DNA from: Echiichthys vipera
Taxonomy: Eukaryota; Chordata; Actinopteri; Perciformes; Trachinidae
Length of the DNA stretch: 64,000 bases
Assembly (NCBI GenBank): GCA_963691815.1
Contig: OY829659.1
Coordinates: forward strand, 10,033,515-10,097,514
Reading direction: 5' to 3'
Shown here: piece after piece, positions 48,801 through 58,479 of the stretch
How the letters are laid out: every line of letters starts with the position of its first letter
Position numbering within the stretch: the stretch's first letter is position 1
Translations under genes and position numbers: made by a program
Notes under the pieces: generated by a model
Database searches by the model: none
What the model was told of the DNA's origin: nothing
Seen by the model: only the letters and a program-made list of their open reading frames with translations

Positions 48801-50590
48801 TTTCATCAGCAGAAACTTTCTCAGGTATCTACTTAGGAACTCAGGAGCAAAGTTCAAATTGTGGTTCCTGCTCTGCAAAAAGTCCCTATCCTGAGGCAGT
48901 ACCCCCTTGCTCGCCAAGAACAATCCTTTCCAATGTCATTTCAATAACAGTAAATTACAAAGGAATTTTAAGAAAACTGATATCTCTTTCAAAAGGCCAA
49001 CTTAATAATCAACTCAATAATCTAAATATGCATGTATGTACTGTATCATCAATAACACAGTTTAAGAACATGTTTGTGCTCTTAGTTCTGTGCAAGAGAG
49101 TTACAAGTATGTGAACTCAGCACTGTGAAAATGTTACTGCTTTGCTAGTCTACATCTGGGAGGCCACAGCTGCAGCTGTGTGCACACATGGCCTTTAAGG
49201 CAGAACACAGTAAACTTCCACTTAGTGGAGCATGACAGAGCGGGAGAAAAAAATAACGTCACACTGAAGCTTACATAAGACTCAGACAAGAAGGAGACAA
49301 GAGATACAAATTGTAGAAAAGCTACTGACTCGAACAGTTGGATTCTTATTTGCTGCATCTGCCTTTTTTTTTTTTTCTGTGCAAAGGTCAAGGACTTTTC
49401 CTTCTTCAAACACTGCATTTTACCTTTTACTTTGTTGTGGTCCAAAACACACAGGCACACAATCATCATTTAACTCTGGTCCCTTTCTATTGCCAACCTC
49501 TCAGGACACATTCCTCTCTGCCTCTTTGGTGGCTAACTCTAGCTACGGAGAGGAGCCACTTACCTCTGCTCAAATCTGGTTAGTGGCAAAGATTAAACTA
49601 GTTCAGAGAATTCAAATCCTCTTTGCAATTATACTGGCCTACATCTTTGTGTGTGAGGTTTACCGTCTTCAGCTGCACTAGAAAACAGCTAACCGAAGAC
49701 AGGTGCTGTCAAGTCATCAGGCTCTTTTACATCTTGTGCAAAGTTGGTCAATAGCTGACCAACAGCTAACCATTATTTTTTTTTAAGCCAACAAATGTGT
49801 GGAAAAGCATCGGATACTGTTTTAAAATGCCATGATTACCTCAACCACATACTGTGTTGCACAATGATCAGCTAATTACATCTTAAAATTTGAGAAAGAT
49901 CATTTTGATTAAAAAAGGACCATCAATGCCAGCATAGCTTGTTCAGACATGTGCCGCAAGGGTATTGAAGCATGGCTTGACTTTCATCACACAAACTATT
50001 GTTTGTTCACAAAACCCGGCTGCAGGATCCTAAAGGTCATTGTGAAACAGAAACAAAAGGAAAACAAAACACACACAAATCCTTCTTTATCATTTATAAA
50101 GACAGCAACCAAATATATTCTGAAGCCTAAATCAAATATATAATTTTTCTTGAGAACAACCAGTCGACTTACAACTGAAAGGTTTTGTCAGATTGAAGCA
50201 TTGTAGGGGTGAAGGCAAACAAATATTACATAAAGTCTGCCCATAAAAGCCTGAAGCAAAATATTCCTATTTTTTTCCTTTGTAAAAAAACAAATTAATG
50301 CAAAGGTATAGATATCAGGGCTCTAAAAATGTGTGTTGAGAAAACTGTATTAACATACAGTAAATGCTCCTGGTAGAATACGCAGGTTCTGTCGCTCTTA
50401 CAAATTCTTTTTAACTGACTGATCAATCACATGTCTAAACTGAATGAGAGGTAAACAAACTTACCACCTTGTAGGGTTCAGGAAAGAGAGGTGAATTTGC
50501 TGGAAAGGCCTCTCCTCCTCCCTGCTGGATTTCTTGATTTCTCCTTTCTCTTTCTTTCATTCGGAGCACATTCCGGTCCTCACGGTTCAT
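35701..50590 (-). CDS. aff4: aff4, AF4/FMR2 family member 4 (super elongation complex scaffold)
   Basis: Nuclear scaffold that joins P-TEFb (CDK9/cyclin T), ELL and ENL/AF9 in the super elongation complex to release paused RNA polymerase II. Twenty coding exons: 50590-50465, 47309-46506, 46223-46185, 46024-45938, 45354-45327, 45192-45129, 44908-44816, 44022-43878, 43619-42866, 42690-42539, 40893-40808, 40463-40229, 39888-39791, 39391-39328, 38540-38404, 37835-37764, 37587-37494, 37338-37295, 36948-36734, 35822-35701. All have AG/GT borders, phases agree throughout, and the sum is 3,459 nt (1,152 residues; human is about 1,163). Recognisable in order: MNREDRNVLRMKERERRNQE, P-TEFb-binding LGNYDEMK region, PTAYVRP degron (~256-262), ELL-binding SWPPPLTAIHTP, Ser-rich region, KWQLDNW, SPMEEKELLSPLS, and the C-terminal homology domain. 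Orthology to AFF4 rather than AFF1-3 is clear. Confidence 0.97.
39889..40807 (-). other. aff4: aff4 exon 12 and flanking introns
   Basis: Exon 12 (40463-40229) encodes a Lys/Ser-rich basic stretch with NRKRTVSQSS, matching the human RKRTISQSS region. The flanking introns (39,889-40,228 and 40,464-40,807) hold nothing recognisable beyond a T-run near 40,073. The plus-strand frames here are antisense shadows of this exon. Confidence 0.85.
40958..42094 (-). mobile_element. Degenerate Tc1-like transposon in an aff4 intron
   Basis: The element sits between exons 10 and 11. The two ends are inverted copies of about 120 bp (left CAGTGGAGATCAC..., right complement TACTGCAGATCAG...), share AATATCAGTTG/CTGTG and TATACCACTGCTG, and are flanked by TA dinucleotides, the Tc1/mariner target. 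The minus strand carries transposase fragments in several frames. Confidence 0.85.
41531..41964 (-). pseudogene. Tc1-like transposase fragments
   Basis: Overlapping minus-strand frames carry VHFSNKSTFTLFGSDGN, the motif around the second catalytic Asp of Tc1 transposases (usually F-S-D-E-S), here with Asp/Glu changed to Asn/Lys, and WRRKFHGLRDVF further on. Several frame changes separate the pieces. The copy is inactive. Confidence 0.8.
42539..42690 (-). CDS. aff4: aff4 exon 10
   Basis: Completes the split Asp of VKID and reads LSLLSRIPGQPYKEP, matching the human LNLLTRIPGKPYKE segment, then an acidic-to-basic stretch ending SSKAKRKHK at a donor (AAG/GTATGG). The last residues look like a nuclear localisation signal. 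Confidence 0.93.
42866..43619 (-). CDS. aff4: aff4 exon 9, large central exon
   Basis: Encodes residues ~463-713: NKWQLDNWFKKAK, QKGAEGGRGRQKSPAQSEGG, KKQPKKSEKP, KAATKGSRKPSIKKEPKSSP, SSSDSEGNDSIPSSSQTPKY and SPMEEKELLSPLSDPEERYP. This is the basic and Ser-rich transactivation/nuclear-localisation part of AF4-family proteins. Compared with human there is a short Q-rich insertion (TRQPQQQVL) before LVKI. Confidence 0.95.
43878..44022 (-). CDS. aff4: aff4 exon 8, acidic serine domain
   Basis: Encodes the phosphoserine-rich pSER segment [20 protein letters not shown] and following residues (~414-462). It is nearly identical to human and ends SPE at a phase-0 donor. Two in-frame acceptors 9 nt apart (CAG at 44,023 and 44,014) allow NAGNAG-like variation of three residues. 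Confidence 0.92.
44023..45937 (-). other. aff4: aff4 exons 5-7 and introns
   Basis: Contains exon 7 (44908-44816, MLEDDLKLSSSEDSDGEQDS), exon 6 (45192-45129) and the 28-nt microexon 5 (45354-45327, DSHPFPSGH). The introns are AT-rich with A/T runs. No mobile element is recognised. A 62-codon plus frame near 45,650 is not supported as a gene. Confidence 0.8.
45938..46223 (-). CDS. aff4: aff4 exons 3-4, ELL-binding segment
   Basis: The 39-nt exon 3 (46223-46185) reads GSGDSNCVDEILK and the 87-nt exon 4 (46024-45938) reads EMTQSWPPPLTAIHTPCKT and on to FPTK (residues ~311-352). This is the segment that contacts ELL in human AFF4 (about residues 318-337). One residue in its core differs (Gln for His). 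Confidence 0.93.
46506..47309 (-). CDS. aff4: aff4 exon 2, P-TEFb interface and degron
   Basis: Residues 43-310. It starts SSKEDKLSSRIQSMLGNYDE, the core that lies on cyclin T1/CDK9 (and on the Tat-P-TEFb surface) in human AFF4. A long Ser/Gly-rich stretch follows, then LQKPTAYVRPMDGQ, the short SIAH1-recognised ALF motif whose Thr and Arg (here about T257 and R261) are altered in CHOPS syndrome. Both are intact. Confidence 0.95.
47310..50464 (-). other. aff4: aff4 intron 2 (after coding exon 1)
   Basis: A 3.2-kb intron. Next to exon 2 there is a ~160-nt polypyrimidine tract (plus-strand purines 47,311-47,470). A small MITE lies at 48,439. Frames near 48,761 and 49,134-49,681 are unsupported. 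Confidence 0.7.
48439..48782. mobile_element. Small hAT-like MITE
   Basis: 344 bp with ends TAGGGATGTC and ACATCCCTA (inverted), flanked by GTTGCATT and ATTGCATA, an 8-bp target duplication matching at the six central bases. There is no internal ORF. Class is inferred from the 8-bp duplication and TAGGG-type ends. Confidence 0.6.
50465..50590 (-). CDS. aff4: aff4 first coding exon
   Basis: The ATG at 50,590-50,588 lies 4 nt after a TTGTTAG acceptor. It encodes MNREDRNVLRMKERERRNQE through SPLFPEPYKV (42 residues), almost the same as vertebrate AFF4, so this start is firm. It ends AAGGTG/GTAAG in phase 0. Confidence 0.97.
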
Positions 50591-51599
50591 GTTGCTAACA
50601 ATGCAAACAGAACAACAAGTCAACATAAAAACACGCAGAAAGGAGACTGTAAACAGACTTCTTGTCCCGTGGATTTACAAGGATGGCTATAAAAGACGCA
50701 GTATCATGAAAGTGAGACATTCATGAAAGAAACACCTGACAAGTGTGTAAAACTCACTCTTCAACGGGGTAACCTAACTAAACAACATTAGCCTTTCAGT
50801 TCTCTTTGCTGCTATGATTTCTTAGTTCGGTAATGATGAATACCAACAACTGGTTCAAGTCTCCAACTGTACACCACCAATAATACGGTCAGGCTGCCAT
50901 CATCTACCCTCTATTTTGAGTCAGTTTTTTGGTAAACCACAAATAGGAGCATCATCAACGAAACCCCACACATCATAAACAGAGGGTGCTCCCCCCCAGA
51001 GACGACCTGTGGAGAAAGTAGTCTCTAATAGGCTTAGACTAGTCTAGACAATGCGCAGTAGCTTCCATCTACAAATAATCTGCATGTACAGATGGTCAAA
51101 GTTAATTTGTACCAGAGCTGAAACTACAAATGGCCATTTTCATTTCACAGTCATACATTGAGACATTCGTTAAATTGAGACATTCGTTAAATACAATTTG
51201 TATGGTTGTTAGCTCAATAAATATATCATTCAAATAAAAAAGTTTATTTTTTGGAGCAGACTCTAAAAGCATGTAAATCACTTAAAGGCCTTGTATGCTG
51301 ATGAATCGTTAATTTCCTACTTTGCGCATATTAGTTTTGCATCAACGTAAAGACTAACAGTGACTCCAGACTTGATATTTGCAAAAATATTCCTTTCATA
51401 TAACCGCTGGGAGGGACTTGGTGTTTCAGGTCATGCATCGGTCCCTGCAGGTTATGCGTTTCTTACTGTTGTTGTGCAACTTATGAGTTTCAAGCTTAAA
51501 CTGTTTTGGTAACATGCCTGCAATGGTCGACGGGTCACATTGCTAACAATACACACATAGCTAAAGCTTTCTCCTCATACCACAACCGCAGGTTCTGCG

Positions 51600-51977
51600 T
51601 TAGCCATTATTGTTGAGAGTAGCACTTTTCTTCTTCACTGGCTCAGTCAGTCTCTCCCTGCTAGCACTTTCATCATCAGTTGCATCTGAGCTGGAACCTC
51701 TCGCTGTCTCTCCCTCCCCACAAGCCTCTTCCTTGCTCTCCTCATTTTGCTTTTTAAAATAATCAGCAATCGAGTGCTTCATTTTTGGAATACGATAACA
51801 GTTGAATGGATTGTTTCGTAAAGTTCTCCGCCGCTACACGCACATCACACACTGCGTAGGGCCTTAAGTGACGACGGGGGAACCAGCGATAATGATCATC
51901 ATACACCCGCGTGAATGTGACAGCTTTGAATTTTAACCTGCACACTCAAAAAAATATGGTCACAGTCTGGGGCCCTG
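51600..51977 (-). mobile_element. hAT-like element, 5' fragment with N-terminal ORF
   Basis: On the minus strand the fragment begins CAGGGCCCCAGACTGTGACC (a hAT-style terminus ending at 51,977). After ~190 nt it opens a 60-codon frame starting MKHSIADYFKKQNEESKEE at 51,782. The K-x-x-I-x-x-Y-F opening followed by an acidic Ser-rich region resembles the N-termini of ZMYM1-type hAT transposases. No matching right end was found nearby, so it looks truncated. A genuine small host exon is less likely. Confidence 0.45.
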
Positions 51978-52272
51978 AAGCATCAATCACACAACATGAA
52001 AAGAATATGAAACACGGCTCAGGAATAGAAAAAATCGGTAATTCAGCCTGTAACGATTAAATAATAACCTGCTGCTATTAAACTGTAACTTGAAGCCACG
52101 GACTCCGTAATTGTTAGCTAAACACACAGGGATGTCTCTGTCCTGAGCATAATGTGTGTAGTACAAGCATTAAAGTAGAGGGCTAGCTGGGGGCAGAGAC
52201 CTTGTAAGTAAAACTCCACATTATATTTTCTACTGGAAGCCACTCCGATTATAAAAAACATGTGCAATTGGA

Positions 52273-52467
52273 CAGAACACATGCATGCTTTTTAAGGAGC
52301 GACCAGCATGACAGAACAAAATGTGACTTTTGCCTGTTGTGCACTTTGTTTAATAGAAAACAAATTTCTGGTGTCTCTCTGCGGGTCTCCTGTGTTGTTT
52401 AGGGTTGATGTTAGGTTCTCATCACTTCTACAGCACACTTAGGTCCGGCTCCTGTATCTATTATTGA
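52273..52467. repeat. Dispersed repeat, longest copy
   Basis: Made of two parts. 52,273-52,365 (ATGCATGCTTTTTAAGGAGC ... TGCACTTTGTTTAATAGAAA) recurs at 52,843-52,935. 52,366-52,467 (CTCTCTGCGGGTCTCCTGTG ... TCCTGTATCTATTAT) recurs at 56,983-57,086. Family unknown. Confidence 0.8.
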
Positions 52468-52842
52468 TAAAAATAACAGAGTTGGTATACCGATCCATTG
52501 GCAGGGGCCCTTCAGCTCTTTTAGTGAAGTTCATATATACAGCTACAGAAACAGTAGTACTATTTTTACTATTTACTAAAATATGTTTTCAAATTCACCT
52601 AAAACTATATGTTTAGCTCTGCTACTTCGTTTGTAAAATATCTATTACATGTCTGTCAGTCCTGGAAGAAGTGCTCCCCCTCCTCTGTTGCTCACCCAGA
52701 GTTTGTCTCCAATGGACACAACAGTGGGTGTTGTATATTGCACGTTGTGGTTAAAACCGTCCAAGTAAAGTATATAGTTTGTGATTTGGGGTTATACAAA
52801 AAAAACCTGTGAGTAAACATGACCATATTTTTTGCTGTATGC

Positions 52843-52935
52843 CAGAACACGTGCATGCTTTTTAAGGAGCGACTAGCCTGACAAAAAAACAAAGGCGACT
52901 TTTGTCCGCTGTGCACTTTGTTTAATAGAAAACCA
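52843..52935. repeat. Dispersed repeat, left-part copy
   Basis: Direct copy of 52,273-52,365 with scattered substitutions. It shares GCATGCTTTTTAAGGAGCGA and GTGCACTTTGTTTAATAGAA. Confidence 0.8.
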
Positions 52936-55900
52936 TTTCTACAGAGCTATTAAAACAAGAAACAAGCCAATTATCAGCCAGGTGTGTCGTCTCCAGGTTT
53001 AACTCCAGCTTCGGGCTCTTCCTATAGTAACAATGACTTTAAGGCTGTTGACAGTGCTATTATACAGCAACCACCCAGCCTCCTCCTAGATTATAAAACA
53101 CACAAGGGTGTTTTGAATCGTTTCTAAGTATGAATGAAAAGAAGTAGACAGGAAACTCATTTCAGAAGAGGAATATAATACTACACACATGGAAGTCAAA
53201 TAAGATGTGAAAAGGTAGACAAACAAGGCTACATTTTTAGACTTTAGTTTCATGGAAGAATTCAAGTTACACTGACTTAAAAGGACTATCACTCATTTAG
53301 TGCTGTAGACTAAGTCTAGCCAACACTTTTTTTTTTTTCACAACTTCTCACCGGTTTTCTGTAAGCTTATCAGTATGTCTAAATAGTAATTTCCCAACCG
53401 TCATTTTTACATTTAAAGCCTCTGCTTGTTCTACATCATCAACACCACCCAACTATGAGTCATCACTCATAACAGGCTACGTGATTTACACACTTTAGCT
53501 AGACTACATCAAACCAAAGTTAAGGAAGCAACCAAGGCCACTGTGAACTGTTTGAAACACCATTAACACCAGTTTTCTCAGCAGAGTTTTAAAGAAAAGA
53601 AAACATTGTTTATGCTATCCATCATCCAAACATCCACCAACATCCCACTGTTATCATATCTGGACCTTATTTGACTTACAGCACGGCTAAGAACCAAGTA
53701 GACGACACATTGTCTAAAACAAAACAGACACTGTTAAGAAAAGAAAATACACACAAACTTCGAACGAACGAACCACGGATCTTCTTGTATAGACAACACA
53801 TGTCCATCTAGTACCTAGCTCACAAGTACCACGCATGATTCGAATGCTATAAAAGGTTGTGTGTGATTTAAGAAAAGTAAAGTCTCCATGTCTCCACTGG
53901 TTAAACAAATAATCAAACTAAAGTATTATGCACAAAGGGTGCATTAAGTATGCTGGTACTACATGTATATGCAAATGAGCCTGTCAATATCAGTTTTGGA
54001 GTGCGGCTGAACATGTGAACGGGCCATTGTTAATACAGTGTTAAATGGTTAAAGCCCCAGGCACAGAATCTTTTGTAAACACTGCTCATGTCCATTCTGC
54101 CCAACTAATTGACCCAATCTGTTGGTTTTTATTAGTTGAATAGTGGGTTACACCCTGTCATACAGCAGCACAGCACTTAAGAAAATAATCAGACAACAAT
54201 ACTGGAGCATAAATGTTCGTATTTAGGCCCATACCAGTCAGCAGTTTTACTTGTGTGCCTTCGCAACATCACGTAACGTTTTTTTCCAAGGAATCCATCT
54301 TGGTTTAAATGAAAGCCTAAACATATTTTCCATTTCCTATGCCGTTTTCAAAGATCCCTATCTTCATGAGGAACAAAAAGTCATAACTTTTTTTCCACTA
54401 AAACTGTAACATGTAGGTTTTTATACGTGGGAAAGTCCGCAAAAAATAGGTGATGGATCTGTTCCACGCTGCCATTAGACAAGCATGTACTTCTGTTTTT
54501 TTCTTTTCTTCTTGTGCTCGACATTTTTAATGCAACGCAAAAAGGGGTTAGTAAACGACTGAAAGCAGCATGGCGGCCAATACAATGTTACAGAGGTTAC
54601 TTTTATATCCGTTACTAATTCTGTCGATCTTTCAATAATGGTTCCGACTACTTTGGAAATTTGGCTGGAGGCGGACTGAACTTGTTGCTGCAACATACAG
54701 AACAGTAATTATCATAGAATTGGCGCTTATACAACGGCCTTAGGATCACAATCATGATCGTAATGAATGACTAGTACGTTCGTAGAGGTTACTGTATGGA
54801 GCACATGCATATGCCCGTACTAGTCTGCATTTTCAAATTCTTTGCCTTTCCCAGAAAACTTCCTACCCAAGCTTTACTGCTTGATGTCACAGTATCCTCG
54901 CTTACTTTCAGGTGTAATATCTAATTTTTTAAGCCAATACATGGCTCGTCAACCACAAATTCAGATGCCAATTAACCTGTGGCCTTCTAGAAAAACCTGC
55001 ACTAACGCCTTGTCTTAATATCAGCCCAGTTTAGGAAAAACCCAGGGCAAGCGATTTTATTTATATTTTACTTGTTTCAAGAGTAAACGTTAAGAGGCAC
55101 AGATCATAAATGAGCCTTGGTTTGCATTTTTGGCAGCGATTACATCCAAGGCCCAAGCCCTACGGATCTGATCTATTGCCAACATTGTATGGTAGGCAAT
55201 GTAGATTGTTTTAAAACAAGGACAAGGTTTTCCTAAGCAAATCATTTCTTATACAATCAAAATTTCATTGACATTTACGATTATCATCAAAGTGTGGTGG
55301 CCAGATATGTTTATTGTAATCATTCAACAGTGTGCCAGACTGAAAAGGTCAAAGTCTGCATAGTTGAAAAGGCAGTTCACTCTGTATCTAAATTAATCAG
55401 CTCATCTGTCCCTTTCTAACTCACAACATAACAGCCAGGCCACATCTTCAACACAATAAAAAAAGGAGAAATACTGATCAGTCTTTTGAACAGCATGAAC
55501 ACAGGATTTATAGTGATACCATTCAACATTTAAATGACCTGAACAATACAGTAAAAGTTAAGTGAAGTGCTTTATTCTTTCCCAGACACCAAGAAAAATA
55601 AGTAAAGCAGTCAACTAGCCATGCATTTCTTACCCTGACTGAGAGGCCATGGCCCCAACCACTGAAACATTGGGAGGAGGAGGGAGGAGGATTCAAAGGA
55701 TCTCCCAGGGATTCAGAAGTATTTTCGTTATGACTTGTCAGCCTATATCTCTATGCCCACCTCCAGTGGAGAAAACCTGGCCCTTTCCCCCCTAAATGTA
55801 TCTGTGGACATCCAGCTGAAAGAGTGTAACTACAGTTTCTTTACTCGATTCGAAGGTACAGTGCATTTCCTTGGAGTGGTGACAAATCTGACTTCGAGAG

Positions 55901-56982
55901 GGGAGGTGACTGCTTGTTCTCGGTAGATACCACGTCGGCAAACAGCGGGGGTAGTCACATGTTAAATGAAGTCTAAGCGGAGCAGTAGCTTTTGTTACGG
56001 TTTGTGTAGTATTTTAAGGTTAAAGCATGTGTTGAGAACAAGAAAGGTGTAAAGAGGTTGGCTGAGGGCAAGTGTGTAAATGTTAGCAGGAAATGTGAGA
56101 GGATAGGGAAAAAAAAAAGAAACAGATTTGGCATGTCTCCTGTCCACAAAGTGAGAGACAGTGCATGTGGTGCCTCTTGTCTTATGCTAACAGCCCTGTG
56201 GGACAATTTTAATCCTTAGCTAGGGGGAAAAACTGTCCAGCAAAGAGTAGAGGGATCTTCTAATGGCAGTCAATTAAGCATGTGAATGACCTAAAAGAGG
56301 CACTCGGGGGGCACAATGCTCAACACGACAACAATGCATAGTGAAGATGATGCATTTGTAAAGAGTGGTGAAACATTGTCACATCTCTAGGTCTAAAAAA
56401 AGGATCTGAATAATTACACCGCAAAGTATTAAATCAAAGAGCAGCAGCGAGTAAAGAGAGGGGGAAGAAGTCTTATTAAACCTTTTAAACTCAAATTTTA
56501 CAGTAGTAAAACAAATATGAGGTGGTTAACACTAAATAAGCTAGGACTAAAGACAGCCTTAGAGCTACATTAAATGTACAGCCTCACAGGCCGATTAGGA
56601 AGAAAATCTACGGGGAGGAAGACAGCATTATGGGAGCAGTGAGAGGGGAACAAAATCTCACCTCTCTCCAATAATGGAACGATCCATCTCGTCCCATAAA
56701 AGGAGATGTTATTTTACACCACAGGGCCTCTCCTCCATGTGATGTCACCACCCTCACTAAGGCCAAGCCAATCAGAGCCCATCTCTCCGTCAACAACCTC
56801 CCTCCCTCCCCCACTATGCCCTGAGCACAGGGCAAAGCTCCCGTGTAGCCTGTTAAAGAGACAGTGCGCCTTTTCCGGCATGCAGGTCGTAACAAACAGG
56901 AGACGTTTTCATCAGCTATACATGCTGATGACATGCTGACGAATGTGTTATCATCACATGCTGCAACATCATGCCAATTCAC

Positions 56983-57086
56983 TTCTGGTATCTCTCTGCG
57001 GGTCTCCTGTGTTGTTTAGGGTTGATGTTGATGAAGATCTCATCACTTCTACAGCACACTTAGGTCCAGCTCCTGTATCTATTATC
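56983..57086. repeat. Dispersed repeat, right-part copy
   Basis: Direct copy of 52,366-52,467. It shares TCTCTGCGGGTCTCCTGTGT and ATCACTTCTACAGCACACTT, with a short GATGAA insertion. Confidence 0.8.
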
Positions 57087-58026
57087 TATTATATAGGATG
57101 TAAGCCTCTCCGCTCAACAACACATTCACGATATCTAGCATGTTAAATATCGTCGGTGGAGTCTGTCGGGGAGAGTACAGCCAACCAGAGGGCAAGAAAC
57201 AGGTTGAGGGGAAACCTGGGGCAGAGGTCACAGTTACAATAGGAACTTTACTGTATGTGTCGCACTTGCAACAACTTGGTCTTTTCCCTGGCTTACATCC
57301 ATTTTTGGAATAGAATTGGGCAAGGTACTGCGTTATTTCCTGTGTCACTTCTTGTGTGTGTTAATGTGACAGACTACACATACTCATTTGGGATTCCTAC
57401 TGGTAGTGTGTAACCCTGTGTCGCCGGTGAGTTAAGACTCCGGAAAACATGCGTAATGATATTTCATAGGTCATTTTATAATATTTATGATGTGCTGTTA
57501 GGATAATGCAAAGTTAGCAAAAGAAAAAGAAAATCCTGAAAACTTAATCCTAACATCAAATGGTGAAATCCATATTTGGGAAACTCCCTTTGACTCAGTT
57601 TACATTTTGAAATGCGTACCTTGTCTGTAGACATGACTCGTCGATGGAAACTTTAGGGTTGCACAGAACTGAAGAGCTTCATGTCTTTATGATCAGGGCT
57701 CATGTTTTTGGAAATACTGTGCAGTTTTGAATAATTTAATTTTCATACCATATAATCTAATACACACCATTGTCTTTCTGTTTAAGTTCCTACTTCCATG
57801 GTGTAGTGAGTTATTTTCAGCACATTAATTATATATGCCATTTATTTTTATAAATAGAAGCAGGCTACTTCTATTGGTTGATTTAATAAATAACAAATGT
57901 CAATCTAGAAAATGCAAATGGCACCTACAAAGCAATGGTATACCATTAAAATGAAAACGGATGGATCCTAAAAATCTTGGCACTATGACTATCACAAATG
58001 GGCCCAATTTTGCACACAAAGCTGTT

Positions 58027-58479
58027 TCATGTATGAACCCCGTACAATATCAGGAGAATCAGGCTCGGAGCAGTCCAAAGTTTCTCTTTCACACATGCAG
58101 CACAGGAGGGGGGACATGACACAGATAGCACGCCGATTGAGCCGCTTTGTAATTTGGTCATAAAAAACAAATCTCCTGCCCTCCTTTGAATTGGTCTGAT
58201 GGTTTTGGTGTCAGTCCTTACGGACACAAGTTTCAGGATCTTGTTGTGCAGTCTCCCTTTCTTCCTCAACGTTGGAGGTTTGTTTTCCTCCGCTATTAGC
58301 TGACACGTGACATTAAAGTCATTAACATGTTCATATTCATTCAGGTTAATCTCTGCAAATACACAAGAATATAAGCGGCTGTATTCACACGTGCCCACTT
58401 GAAGATTAAACTGCCTTTGTACTAGAGAGCTGTCAGGGTAAACTCTGTTTGATACCTGGTGTCCGTCTGAATCAGACAT
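58027..58479 (-). other. Unassigned 150-codon ORF in aff4 intron 1
   Basis: The ATG at 58,479 opens a 150-residue frame, MSDSDGHQVSNRVYP onward, with seven Cys, a basic centre (TLRKKGRLHNK) and a hydrophobic C-terminus (SLILLILYG). I recognise no family, and no TATA, poly-A or splice support is clear. In AT-rich DNA a frame this long is unusual but possible by chance across a 64-kb window. Confidence 0.25.
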
